Assembly (NCBI GenBank): GCA_949358305.1
Contig: CASHSZ010000089.1
Coordinates: forward strand, 1-26,866
Reading direction: 5' to 3'
Length of the DNA stretch: 26,866 bases
From: Strigamia acuminata
Taxonomy: Eukaryota; Arthropoda; Chilopoda; Geophilomorpha; Linotaeniidae
In this document: positions 17,040 through 26,364 of the stretch, one piece after another
Layout: every line of letters begins with the position of its first letter
Position numbering within the stretch: position 1 is the stretch's first letter
Program-made: the position numbers and the translations under genes
Notes under the pieces: model-generated
The model's database searches: none
Told to the model about the DNA's origin: nothing
The model's input: only the letters and a program-made list of their open reading frames with translations

Positions 17040-17930
17040 ACGGGTTACGTCAGATGGCGTGGCGGTTGTGAGAAATTACATCACACAGGCGCTCGCGCGG
17101 AGTTAAATAAAAATCCTTGAAATATATAAATCGATTTATCGACAGTGGAACTAATTCCACGACGAGTGCCCCAACGATTAATTAGATTATCGAATTGGGT
17201 GCCGTCTGAGTCGAAGATCGCGAACGCCCCGATCGGTTTACCATTTTAATTTCAACTCGCAGTACACGTTGCACCATCGTAGACGATGTGAGTTTGTATA
17301 ATCGCGTTCGACGAGTTTGCAGACACTTTGAATTCGTTCGCTTCGAGCCATCATGGAGATCCGAGGGTTTCGGTCACAATTTCCTGAATCGATTTGATAC
17401 GGTTGTTCTGCTCCGCCACGAACACTCCCTGGTTCGTCAAAAAACACTCCAAAGTGGGTTCGTCGGAGAACACGGGGCAGTTGGCGACCGATGCGCGCCG
17501 ACAGCCCCGACAAATTGTTCCAAAATAAATCCAAGCTCCCACAACGTTGTTTTCGATACGCGCGTTCCTACACGCGATGACGCGCGTGATGCGATGCGGG
17601 TGAGTGTGACACGGGTTTTCGAATTGGGCGTCGACGATGATGTTTGTCAACGTGGATAAACGTCCGCAAAGTGCCCGGAACGCAGTTAATTACCGACGAG
17701 AATTGAAAATGTAATTGTTTTTGATAAAAAGAAACCCTCGTAACGTTGAAACGATAAAGAGAACGCAAAATTCGGATTCGAATTCAGGTTCGATCCGCGA
17801 ACTGTCGAGGCGCGACATGCCAAGCGTGGAGGGGAGCGTTTATCGCTCATAGGTGCCCGATGATCGGAGATGGGTGGGTGATGGGTGGGTGATCGGTACC
17901 AGACAGACACAAAACAGAATAAAATCTACC
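17040..17930 (+). repeat. REP copy, recent duplicate of the 15-kb copy
   Basis: 17100-17370 matches 15240-15510 almost base for base ('cgacagtggaactaattcca', 'gtgccgtctgagtcgaagat'). Hairpin 17474-17508, 'ccaaaataaatcc', then the 'tgtcaacgtggata' module (17640) and 'aacgttgaaacgataaag'. It starts immediately upstream of the retropepsin-like gene. Confidence 0.75.
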
Positions 17931-18900
17931 CCCGTACTTCGGTCGTCACTAAGATTACCTTCGCAGTGACCGACTAGAATAAGAGTTTTGCAAAATATCC
18001 GTCGTTTCATATTTTAATTTTGTCTTTCCGGCGTCTCGCGCCATCGCTTTCGACGTGAGTTTGTGTCATTGCGTTCGGTGGATTTGCAAGCGCCTCTAGG
18101 TCGATCGAGACCAGACACGCTTACTTCAGAGTAGGGACCACTCCACCACAAACATTCCGAGGGTATTGGCGCGCAAAAAGGACGGGGTCCTATCTTCTCG
18201 CCACGCAGAATACGGGCAGCCAGCATTGGCAGCCCCCAATAACTTGTTCCAAAATAAGATCGAGTTGATTAGATTCCTTCACTCATCCCGTAAATACCGT
18301 AAATTTCGTAAATGTCACAATACGTGGTGAAAATGATGCGTCACGTGTCTTATCGCGCATTGGGTCACATTTAAACGCACGTATCGTTAAGGGTGTCGCG
18401 TTCATGGTGGTACATTGGTGCCGGGATGTTCAGATACGCGCTCCCGTACGCTTCCACAGCGTTGGTATTGTTTGGTTATAGCGATTGTTTGTTCCAAATA
18501 ATTGTGCAAAAACACTAGTTTAATTGTTTATATATTTAATCCTCGGGAGATGCTGTGCGACCTATACGCCGACCCCAAGCTCGTGATTTTGCTGCGGATT
18601 TCGTGGATCTGTCCGGGCTTTTGGGCGCCGGACAAAAAAAAAGTTCGATTGGAAATGGGTCCCCGGACGAAGAAAAGAGAAAGGAGTAGACACGCGCGCG
18701 TGGGACACCCTGTGGAATAAAAAATACCCATGGAAGACAATGAAAGTTTAATCCCACAATCGTCGAATCGGTTTCGTGGTTTGCGCTCCAACTGTTAATT
18801 AGATTATCGTCGTTGGGACCGATTGAAACAAATTGTTTTGTGAAAAATTTGCAGTTTCAGATTTTAACTTTATCTATCTCCCAGACTTCTTGCCCCATCG
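17931..18900 (+). repeat. REP fragments: truncated copy, side module and another start block
   Basis: The fragment 17950-18260 has a shortened hairpin (18214-18236, GCCA GCAT TGGC inside GGG/CCC) and 'ccaaaataagatcg'. 18290-18480 matches the 21090-21350 side module. 18490-18740 matches 15715-15960. A further start block ('ttaattagattatcgtcg', 18796) follows and decays before 19000. Confidence 0.65.
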
Positions 18901-19077
18901 CTGTCTACGCTGTCTACGCGAGCCAGGCGACAATATGAGTCCTGAGGTCCGAGAGCGAGTCTGCATGTCCCAGGGGACGGCATGCGAGTAGCCACTCGTG
19001 CGCCCCTTGCCATCGCCAGACATGCTTTCGCCAAAGTATGAACCGTGACAACTATATTAAAACAATGTTTATTCGAT

Positions 19078-19083
19078 CGAAGG
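19078..19083 (-). terminator. Poly(A) signal of the coiled-coil gene
   Basis: AATAAA on the minus strand, about 125 nt after the stop at 19208. Confidence 0.55.
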
Positions 19084-19207
19084 AATCTATACAACAATTA
19101 TGAGTACACTTGTCAATTTATTTATCTATTTATTTGATAGAATCTTGGTTGTGGTCACTGTCGGTCACATCGTAACCATCGTCTTCAAGGCCCATCACCC
19201 CTTCTCC

Positions 19208-19890
19208 CTACCACTCCTTTTCATCGCCGTTATCATCGAGTCCTTCGTAACCACAGCCATCTTCCTCCTCCATCATGTCCACCATGTCCATCTCCATTTC
19301 CTTCACCTCCGCCTGCACCGCCTCTAGCTTCTTCCCCACCGACTTCAACACGCACAACGTCTTCGTCTTCTTTTCCCGCCATCTCGCCGCTTTCTCCATT
19401 CGCTCCGCAACCACTTTGTCCAGTTGCTCCGCCAACACCTTCTCCATTCGCTTCGCCATAACCTTCTCCACCACATTCTCCGCCACATTCTCCGCCACAT
19501 TCTTCACCACATTCTTCACCACATTCTCCATTTTTTCTGTTATCACCGCCTCGACCCTTGTTGCCAATCTCTCTTCCCGCAGCACCGAAGGTGAAGACGG
19601 CGGCGGCAATGATGTCTCTCTTCGCGACTGGAAAGGGAAAGGGAGAAAAAAAAAAAAGAGAATAAGCAAATAAATAAAACCCAAGACGTGGCGCGTACCC
19701 TCTTGATCAGCGTCAGTTTACTCCTTTTCTGCCTGCCTGGACGCTTGGACAAAGCGGGATCGAGCGGTACCGACGCGATAGCGGCAGTCGACGACGGCGA
19801 TGTGGTTCTAGTCCGCGTCGCACGGAGAACGGGCGCCGAGATGGACGATGTCTCCCCTTCCCCTTTCACCTTCCATGTTCCTGTCATCAT
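19208..19890 (-). CDS. Coiled-coil protein with tandem 4- and 8-residue repeats (203 aa)
   Basis: Exon 1, 19699-19890, encodes 64 Thr/Ser/Arg-rich residues (MMTGTWKVKGEGETSS). Donor GTACGC, 71-nt intron, acceptor 'ctttccctttccag'. Exon 2, 19208-19627, encodes 139 residues, phase 0. Within exon 2 a 12-nt tandem repeat gives NVVK NVVK NVAE NVAE NVVE, followed by an 8-residue repeat (KVMAKRME, KVLAEQLD, KVVAERME, KAARWREK). The protein ends acidic and Met-rich (EMEMDMVDMMEEEDG). A long helix or coiled coil is likely; no enzymatic motif. The start is the first of two ATGs, 5 nt after acceptor 'cttttttcag'-type sequence (AG at 19897-19896). The donor GTAAGC at 20047 implies a 152-nt 5'-UTR intron. 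It is possibly related in layout to the gene at 13760. Confidence 0.65.
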
Positions 19891-20047
19891 GGTCTCTGAA
19901 AAAGAAAAAAACGCGATAGATAAAATCAAAAGAAAAAGAAAAAAAAAAAAACAAAAAAAAAAAAAACAAATGGGTTATTAAATTGAGCTTCATTTTCTGT
20001 TAGCAACAATAACCAAACAAACAAATTTTTTCTGCGCGCGCGCTTAC

Positions 20048-20400
20048 GGATACAATACGTGCATAATTGGGCGGGAATAATTGACAAATGATACCACAAA
20101 ACACTTGGCTCATTCGCTCGTTCACTCGCTCGCTCACTCACGTTTAACGAAACGAAACTAAACACGCAACTGCAAACGCAAACTGTCTTTGCCCGGCTCT
20201 AGCCCGATTTAAAAATGGCGACAATTGAAACGAAGCTTCGTGCTTCACTGCAACGTGGTGTCGACGAGAGCGAGGGCGAGAGCGAGAGTGAGAGCGAGAG
20301 AAAGCGAGTGAGTGGGTGAGTAAGTAAGTAATCAAGTGGAGCATGCGTGGACTGGCGACGATATTTCCGCAGTCGTTCAATTTGGCGTGGGTTTACAACT
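20048..20400 (-). promoter_or_regulatory. 5'-UTR exon and upstream region of the coiled-coil gene
   Basis: The non-coding exon ends at 20048 before GTAAGC. Upstream are GTCGCCATTTTT (about 20212, YY1-like) and a CGAGCGAG/GAGAGCGAG purine-rich run (20265-20310). A second donor-like GTGAGTGAG lies near 20140. The start site is unknown. Confidence 0.4.
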
Positions 20401-20539
20401 CCGCTTATTTGGTCGCTGATCGAGTCGGCACGCACTTTAAACATGTCGACGGCAAACAATACACGCGGGAAAAAAAATAACGCTAAGTTGTACGTAAGAA
20501 GAGTCTTCATTATGAATAAATGCAAAGGACCGAACCCCG

Positions 20540-21420
20540 AATATCCGAGTGTCCACACAACCTATCGTCCACCGGGTCTCGGTGTCCGGGTAGAAAGAGG
20601 GAGGGGACGTACGCGCGCGTACCGGACATTGCCACTCGGAACAAAAAATGTGCATAATAGGGAAAACGATCAAAGTTTAATTTCCTGATCTTGGAGTCGG
20701 TTCCGCGATTTGTGTTCCGACCAATAATTAGATTATCCTCGCAGCGACCTACTGGAACAAAGATTTTGTGGAAAATCCGCCGTTTTATATATTTTTTTTT
20801 CTTTTCCGGTTGTCTCGCACCATGTAATCGACGCGAGTTTTTGAGATTGCGCTCGACCGGACTTTGCGAACATTCTCAGAGCGAGCGTTCCGGGCCCTCG
20901 CGGATATCCGGAGGGTTCCGGTGTGCGGCATCGGTTTGATTGCGCTCGTTTTATTCTGCGTCGTCACTGGCCAGACGCGAATGGTCGGAGGGTCGCGTTC
21001 GCGACAAATAGGGGCAGTTGGCGCCGACGAGCGCCGGCAGCCCCGACACATTGTTTCAAATAAAGCTCCTGTCGAGTTGATTCGATTCGATTCGTATCGT
21101 GTTAATTTATCTCTGCGATCTACGCGGTGGAAACAATGCCCCGCTCTTCTACCCCGTATTGCGCGCCTCATCGCGCATTAGATCGCATTTAAACGCGCGT
21201 ACAATTAAGGGTGACGCGATCACGCCGCTAAATCGACGCACACTTTACTCACGGATGCGCACCGGCACTGAAACGTCCAGAAACAAGCTTCTACACGTTT
21301 CTACGGCGTCGGCATTGTTTATTTATTTGTTTATTCGTTTACTTATTTATTAATTCATCTATTCAGACCTCGTGGTGTGCAAATTGCGGAAAGGTCCACT
21401 CATTTTTAGCGTTACGGCGG
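20540..21420 (+). repeat. REP copy, non-UUCG subtype, with canonical hairpin
   Basis: It starts with the 'cgatcaaagtttaatttcct' block (20668), then 'caataattagattatcctcg' (20722), 'ctcgcggatatccggagggt' (20897), hairpin 21011-21044, 'ttgtttcaaataaagctcc' and the side module 21090-21350 ending in TTTATT runs. Its central block is shared with 22530-22560. Confidence 0.75.
21011..21065 (+). other. GGGGC stem-loop, reference copy
   Basis: GGGGC/GCCCC outer stem, A-A mismatch, inner GTTGGCGC paired with GCGCCGGC at all eight positions (two G-T), loop CGACGA, then 'cattgtttcaaataaagc'. This is the best copy for defining the structure: 13 base pairs followed by an AATAAA. Confidence 0.8.
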
Positions 21421-21429
21421 CCTGTGTAT

Positions 21430-22150
21430 TGGTCCCGTGTTCGCAATTCTGACTTGAACGCAGCCAGTCGACCGAGACCCGACGTCAAATTCGATAGCAA
21501 CGCGTCGGAATGCAAATAACTATCGACGAAAATTAAAAGTATAATTGTTTAATAAAAGGAAACTGACGTAATGTTGAAACGCTAAAAAATACGTAAAATT
21601 AAGATTCAAATTCGGGTTCGATCCAGGTCAGATTAAGTCAGATCAGATCAGATCCACGAACTCTCGAGGCGCGACATGTTTATCGCTTAAAGATACCTGG
21701 CGATCGACGATGGGCGGACGACTGGAGTTCGATTTCCCGACCATGGGATCAGTTTCGCGGTTCGTGCTCCATTGTTTAATGAGATTATCTTCGTTGGGGT
21801 CGATCCCAACAAAAAAATTGAAAATAAATTACATTTTACATTTTAGAACTGGCTTCCGGACGCCTCGCACCATCCCCGGCGACGCAGTTGTTGTCGTTGG
21901 ATTCGACCGACTCTGCGGACATTTTCAAACCCAGACCAGACACACTTGTTTCGAACAAGGAGCCATCAAGCGCTGAGCGCTTAAACGGACCTGTTTCGTC
22001 CTTTTTGTGTCTCAATACCCTCGGGGTGTTCGTGGTGGAGTAGATGTCATTTATGCGTTGTAAAAAGTGTTTTCTCTATTGCATCGGCATACGGGCATAC
22101 GGGGCAGCTGGTGACGGCAGCCCCAATAAATTTGTTCCAAAAATAAGTTC
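21430..22150 (+). repeat. REP downstream module and truncated copy
   Basis: 21530-21640 carries 'taaaaggaaactgacgtaat', 'gttgaaacgctaaa' and 'gaggcgcgacatg'. A new start block follows ('gcggacgactggagttcgat', 21713), then the short hairpin 22101-22124 and 'gttccaaaaataag'. Confidence 0.65.
22101..22145 (+). other. Shortened GGGGC stem-loop with GNRA-like loop
   Basis: GGGGC, A, GCTG, loop GTGA, CGGC, A, GCCCC: both arms are shortened symmetrically while the outer stem, mismatch and 'ccaaaaataag' tail are retained. Confidence 0.7.
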
Positions 22151-22204
22151 CCGTCGAGTCGTGTCGATTTCTCTTTCTCTCTCTCTCTGGTCCGCCGTGA
22201 TTGC

Positions 22205-23215
22205 GCTTCATTGCGCTAAATTGCCGCCAGAACGCGCTACCGTCGCATCAGGCGAACATTTTTGGCGTCCATTAAAGGACGCAGATTACGGGTCACGTGA
22301 ACGGGCGTCAAATCCCGCGCGCAAACGATCGTGTCGAGTTAAATAAAAGAATAGAAATCGGTGACAAGTGTTGCGCGAAACGAGGCCACGAACGCCTCTA
22401 TTGGTTTACGATTTTATTTTCATCCCATTGTACTCGACGCGCCAGCGTAGGAGAAGTGAGTTTTCGTCACTACGTTCGATGGATTTACAAACAAACAGAC
22501 AAACAAACAAACAAACGGTTTCAGACCGTTCCGGGTCCTCGCGGATATCCGGAGGGTTCCGGTGGTGGATTTGTCTCATCACTTTTAATCTATCCTGTGT
22601 TGTCATCGGCCAAACCAGTGCCGGTTTGCACGGTACAAAGGGTCGTGCAAAGGGTCGCATTCGCGGCAAATAGGGGCAGCTGGTGTCGACGGACGAGCGC
22701 CGGCAGCCCCGACAAATTGTTCCAAAAAAAGCTCCTGTCGGGTTGATTCGATTCGATTCGACTCGTGTTAATTTATCCCTGCGACCCGCCCCCGTAAATG
22801 TCGTAATACGCGGTGGAAACGATGCCCGCTCTTCTACCCCGCATTGCGCGCCTCGTCGCGCACTAGGCCGCGTTCAAACGCGCGTACTATTAACGGGTGA
22901 CGCGATCTCGCCGGTAAGTCGACATGCGCTTTACTCACGAATGCGCGTCGGCACCGAAACGTTCGGAAACATGCTTCCGCAGTGTCGGCATTGTTCATTT
23001 ATTAAATTATTTGTTTATTCATTTATTTAAACTCCGTGGTTGATTGATGGGCGTGTGGATTTCGCGATTTGCGTTGGCCCTGTGTTCACAGTTTTGATTG
23101 ATTTGAACGCAGCCAATCGAACGAGACCCGACATCAATCTCGATAGCGACGCGTCGGAACGCAAAGAACTGCTCACCGAGAATTGAAAGTGTAATTGTAA
23201 AACAAATAATCAACA
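22205..23215 (+). repeat. REP copy with palindrome, hairpin and side module
   Basis: 'ttttggcgtccattaaagga' (22259), GGTCACGTGAAC (22291), 'cgagttaaataaaag' (22334), 'ctcgcggatatccggagggt' (22537), hairpin 22673-22710, 'gttccaaaaaaagctcctgt', side module 22765-23010, then 'gaattgaaagtgtaattg'. It parallels 20540-21600 closely enough to suggest tandem duplication. Confidence 0.7.
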
Positions 23216-23269
23216 AATAATCAATGTGGAACAATCATCGTGTAATATTTTATTAATAAATTGTATTTT

Positions 23270-23310
23270 GAAAAAAAAAACAACAACAACAACAACAACG
23301 ACAACTAATT
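23270..23310. repeat. Poly(A) and (CAA)n tract
   Basis: About ten A followed by seven CAA units. Confidence 0.9.
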
Positions 23311-23433
23311 TATCTTTCGATGCGAGTAAATTACAAACTTTGTCTTTGAGTTTTAGTCACCCCAAAAGTTGAATCAAATTTTCAATTTAATTATTAATTC
23401 CATCTATCCGTCTGCCTGTCTTCTCCTTGCAGC

Positions 23434-23550
23434 ACCCCGGGTCCGCAGCGATGGGACGCGCGCCGTCGACGAGCGTGTACGTGCTGAGCGGCCCATTGCC
23501 CGGCATCGCAACGGAGCATTTCGAGCGACCAGACTCGGTGTCGTCGTAGA
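23434..23550 (+). CDS. Possible terminal exon (32-38 codons)
   Basis: A strong acceptor with a pyrimidine tract ('ctgtcttctccttgcag') is followed by an open frame to TAG: HPGSAAM, then GRAPSTSVYVLSGPLPGIAT and EHFERPDSVSS. The ATG 18 nt after the acceptor fits the pattern of other genes here, which would make a 32-residue peptide; it could equally be the last exon of a longer protein whose upstream exons I did not find. A minus-strand frame across the same bases is also open (DVACCLLVDDGISSWCVNEK), so strand is not settled. Confidence 0.3.
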
Positions 23551-23798
23551 GGAGACACAGACTGCACGTCCTTCTCGTTGACGCACCAGGAGCTGATACC
23601 ATCGTCCACTAGGAGGCAACACGCCACGTCTAGGTTGCAATTAATCAATCAATCAATCAATCAATCAATCAGTTTAACAAAATCCTGCAATCATAAAACG
23701 TCTGGTTAAAATTCAAATATTTATACATTTTCTGATTATATTTCACCCATCCAACAACTCGTTTCGTTCCAGGTGTCGCGAAACACTCGATTTTATAT
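23551..23798. other. Spacer with (AATC)n
   Basis: (AATC)n at 23640-23672. Includes the 3' side of the minus-strand gene ending at 23799; no standard AATAAA was seen for it. Confidence 0.5.
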
Positions 23799-24206
23799 CT
23801 AGTCGGTCACTTGTTTTTCTTCCACCTGAAATTCAAGATAAATTAATTCAATTCGTTCAAACCAAATAAATCAACTCGTATTAAAAAGATTCGATCCGCA
23901 CTATTTCACTCGGTTTAACATCGTTAACCTGTATGAAAAATAGAAATAAAGTCATAAATCAGTTTTTTTCTACATGCACCGGTAGTTTCGATGGATGAAC
24001 GGTCCTTCAGCAATGTTGTGCGAAAAACGATGCACGCAAATTCGTTGAATTTCCTCCAGATTCCGTAACACCAATTCGAGTGGCCTTATATGTATGCGCG
24101 CGCGAGTATGTATGTGTGTGTGTCAACACGCGAGAACGACGCGAGGACTCCGTGTGACATCTGTCGCGAGCAACCGAGAATGACACGTAGCAAACCGTCT
24201 GCACAT
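23799..24206 (-). CDS. Four-exon small protein (77 aa), unknown
   Basis: Coding exons on the minus strand: 24130-24206 (77 nt), 23974-24084 (111), 23910-23928 (19), 23799-23825 (27). Introns are 45, 45 and 84 nt, and the joined frame is open to TAG. Acceptors 'tttttcatacag' and 'ttgaatttcag' are good. The first intron (GTGTTG donor, no pyrimidine tract) is weak. The product starts MCRRFATCHSRLLATDVT, has a helical core PLELVLRNLEEIQRICVHRF, then SHNIAEGPFIHRNYRCM, and ends VEEKQVTD. Cys and His residues are scattered without a clear zinc motif. The 111-nt phase-2 exon has the same size and phase as one in modular gene A, but no convincing sequence match. An acceptor 8 nt before the ATG lies only 84 nt after the stop of the next gene upstream. 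Not recognised. Confidence 0.4.
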
Positions 24207-24298
24207 CGTGTTTCCTGCAAAAATGAGAACGATCTGTTTTTAATACGCTGTCAGAAGTATGTGACGTGAAAAGAACTCATCTAATTGCCCTTCCTTTC

Positions 24299-24623
24299 CT
24301 ATTTTCCACTCTCTGTCGCTTCGTTGTCGACAAATGCGTCCTCGTTGTCCCTTTCTATTTCCAATATAATCGTGAGAGGACCGTGGTGCGTCCTATTCTC
24401 TTCCCGATGGACCCGCGCTAATGTCCTAGAAAAAATGTACACTCTTCAGTTTATTTCCTCGGGATTTATTTGAACTCAGGCATCCGAATTTTACTCACCT
24501 GTTGTGCTTGTTTTCGCGGCTTTTTTTCCTCCCGGGCTCCGTCCTAGTTTGTCGACTCGCGCGACCCGGCTCACTCACTCCTCCGCACGGTTATACGCGC
24601 CCGTCGAATCTCTGCTGGAGATA
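24299..24623 (-). CDS. 3' exons of an acidic-tailed gene with tiny introns (partial)
   Basis: The terminal exon 24299-24425 is convincing: it reads TLARVHREENRTHHGPLTI, then ILEIERDNEDAFVDNEATES and GK-stop. The acceptor 'ttttttctag' and the 71-nt upstream intron (donor CAG|GTGAGT at 24498) are good. In phase, two 45-nt exons can be chained upstream: 24499-24543 (ETEPGRKKSRENKHN) and 24579-24623 (ISSRDSTGAYNRAE), separated by a 35-nt intron with a perfect GTGAGT donor but no pyrimidine tract. A further exon ends at 24670 before GTAAGA. No start codon in frame was found, so the 5' end is unresolved. All junctions are phase 2. The basic middle and acidic tail suggest a small nuclear or scaffold protein, but nothing specific. 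Confidence 0.5.
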
Positions 24624-24670
24624 CTAATGTTTGCAAAAATTTAAAGCAAAGCTCGCACGTTCTTCTTACC

Positions 24671-25130
24671 TTCCTGCTTGGTTTAGACGTCTCGCGTTAT
24701 GTTATTTGTCTCCATCCGCTGACGCTTATTTCTCGTCGTTTCCAACGGCGGCCATTGCTTTCGTTGCGAATCTTCTCTGTTTTCGGGTTTTATCAATTCC
24801 CGTCCCGAACTGCTCCCGTCAACATCGCTTTTAGACAGTTTGTGCCCGTTTAGACTATCGATTCGAATAAATGTCCATTAGTTCCTATCAGTTAATCGAA
24901 GCTAGTTAGGTCGTTTTCACGACCCGATGTCACTCAAACGGATTTATTAGCGCCTCTCTACCGTTTTTTGCCCGTTTCAATCGAGTTTTAGTGTTACCCA
25001 CTTCTCCCGATGTTCTTCGTCTTTGAAGAATTTACTTATTGTTTACTCTATTCGTCGATAATAAACAGTCAAACTTAAACACCGCCCAGTCTCTCGTCGC
25101 ACGCCGGACCAACCGGATGTTACACCTGCA
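24671..25130. other. Unresolved upstream sequence
   Basis: Probable 5' region of the minus-strand gene above. It contains GCAATGGCCGCCGTTGG on the minus strand (about 24746-24762), a good start context, but that frame stops after 8 codons (MAAVGNDEK). No further exon was supported. Confidence 0.35.
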
Positions 25131-25143
25131 TTATTAAAATAGA

Positions 25144-25144
<1 letters not shown>

Positions 25145-25191
<47 letters not shown>

Positions 25192-25322
25192 ACAAACAAC
25201 GCCATCTATTGGGCGTGAATGCAACACACGATTCCACGGGGTTCCCATTGAATTTATTTACGTGGCCGCGCGTAGATAGTAAATAAATGAATAAATAGAT
25301 AAATAAATAAATAAATAAATAC
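25145..25322. repeat. Two (AAAT)n tracts around a short unique segment
   Basis: Tracts at about 25145-25196 and 25280-25322, then an AT palindrome (25324-25345, acatatataatatatattatat). The ORFs here read tandem Leu-Phe-Ile-Tyr and are artefacts. Confidence 0.85.
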
Positions 25323-25387
25323 ATATATAATATATATTATATATACGCAATGTTCTCTCCATTCGAGTAAACTTGTACTTTTATTGC

Positions 25388-25558
25388 CCTTTTGCCAGGG
25401 CTGGACTGGGAACAAATTTATGGCCGGGAAATCTGGGTGTCCGGGCCACAATTAATGAAGTCAGGACAGGCTACAGCCGGCTGCGACAGGCCACAGCGGC
25501 CACGGGCCACCGGGAAACTCCCGGTAGCCCGCCGGGCCAGTCCAGCACTGCCTTTTGC
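25388..25558. mobile_element. Complete hAT-type MITE (155 bp) with 8-bp TSD
   Basis: CCTTTTGC occurs immediately before (25388-25395) and after (25551-25558) the element. The ends are CAGGGCTGGACTGG (25396) and the reverse complement of CAGTGCTGGACTGG (to 25550): 14-bp terminal inverted repeats with one mismatch. An 8-bp target duplication and CAG...CTG termini are diagnostic of the hAT superfamily. No transposase is encoded, so it is non-autonomous. The perfect TSD suggests a fairly recent insertion. The GC-rich interior contains several CCGGG and GGCCAC repeats. Confidence 0.9.
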
Positions 25559-25559
25559 A

Positions 25560-25962
25560 CATGTGGCGTTGCCTCCGGTCCAACGTTTTTGACCCACGAT
25601 AAAAACTCCAAAATAAACAAATAAGTAAAGGGGACAAAAACCCGAACTTGTTGGTTTGTTTAAACGCGACTGGAGTGAAGTGGGCATCACAGCACCCCGC
25701 TCACGATCGCGCGCTCGAAATTATAACGGAGCCCAAAATATTATCGTCTGACCCAAAATTGTTTCGTTTTTAATTAAAAAACGATCACATAGCCGACTCC
25801 AAAACCAAAACATCGTAGCTCTTAAAAACGGATGTAAATCGGAGACTTTGAATCAAAATCATTCGCGGAATCGCCAACAGGTGTCGCGTCAACAAACTGG
25901 TAGCGAGCATACATGAACTGGAAATGGAAGCGGGAAGTTTATGCTCGGTCGCGTCTCCGCAG
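25560..25962 (+). promoter_or_regulatory. Spacer and probable 5'-UTR exon of the 26.4-kb gene
   Basis: A donor GTAAAT follows CGCAG at 25962. The next acceptor is at 26364, giving a 402-nt intron. An ATG at 25912 in this exon would read MNWKWKREVYARSRLR and, spliced, end soon after in exon 2, so I treat the exon as untranslated. Confidence 0.4.
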
Positions 25963-26364
25963 GTAAATTTGGGCGGCTTTTACGAATTTTTGCGATATTT
26001 TTTGTCAATGAATCGCGTCCGTGGTCGTACGTGTGCACACGTGTGGTCGTCGAACAACGCGCATGGATTTTTTGTGTTTGGTCGCGGGAGTGTACGTGAG
26101 TGAGCGTTTGCGGTGTAACGTGGATGATTTTTACCCGATCGACGGCGAACGAGGTTTATTAAAATTAGACGAATGTATACATTTTTTATTTATTGATTTA
26201 TATATGCACACGTGTATACCGTATTGGTCCACTCGTTGCCACGCACCGTCGTCGAGCACGGATTTGTGGTCGTTTTCAAATCGCGCGTTTAGAGCGGAAT
26301 ATGCCGACACAAACGAAAAATGTTTTTATTTTTATTTTTATTTTTTATTTTCTCTCCCTTACAG

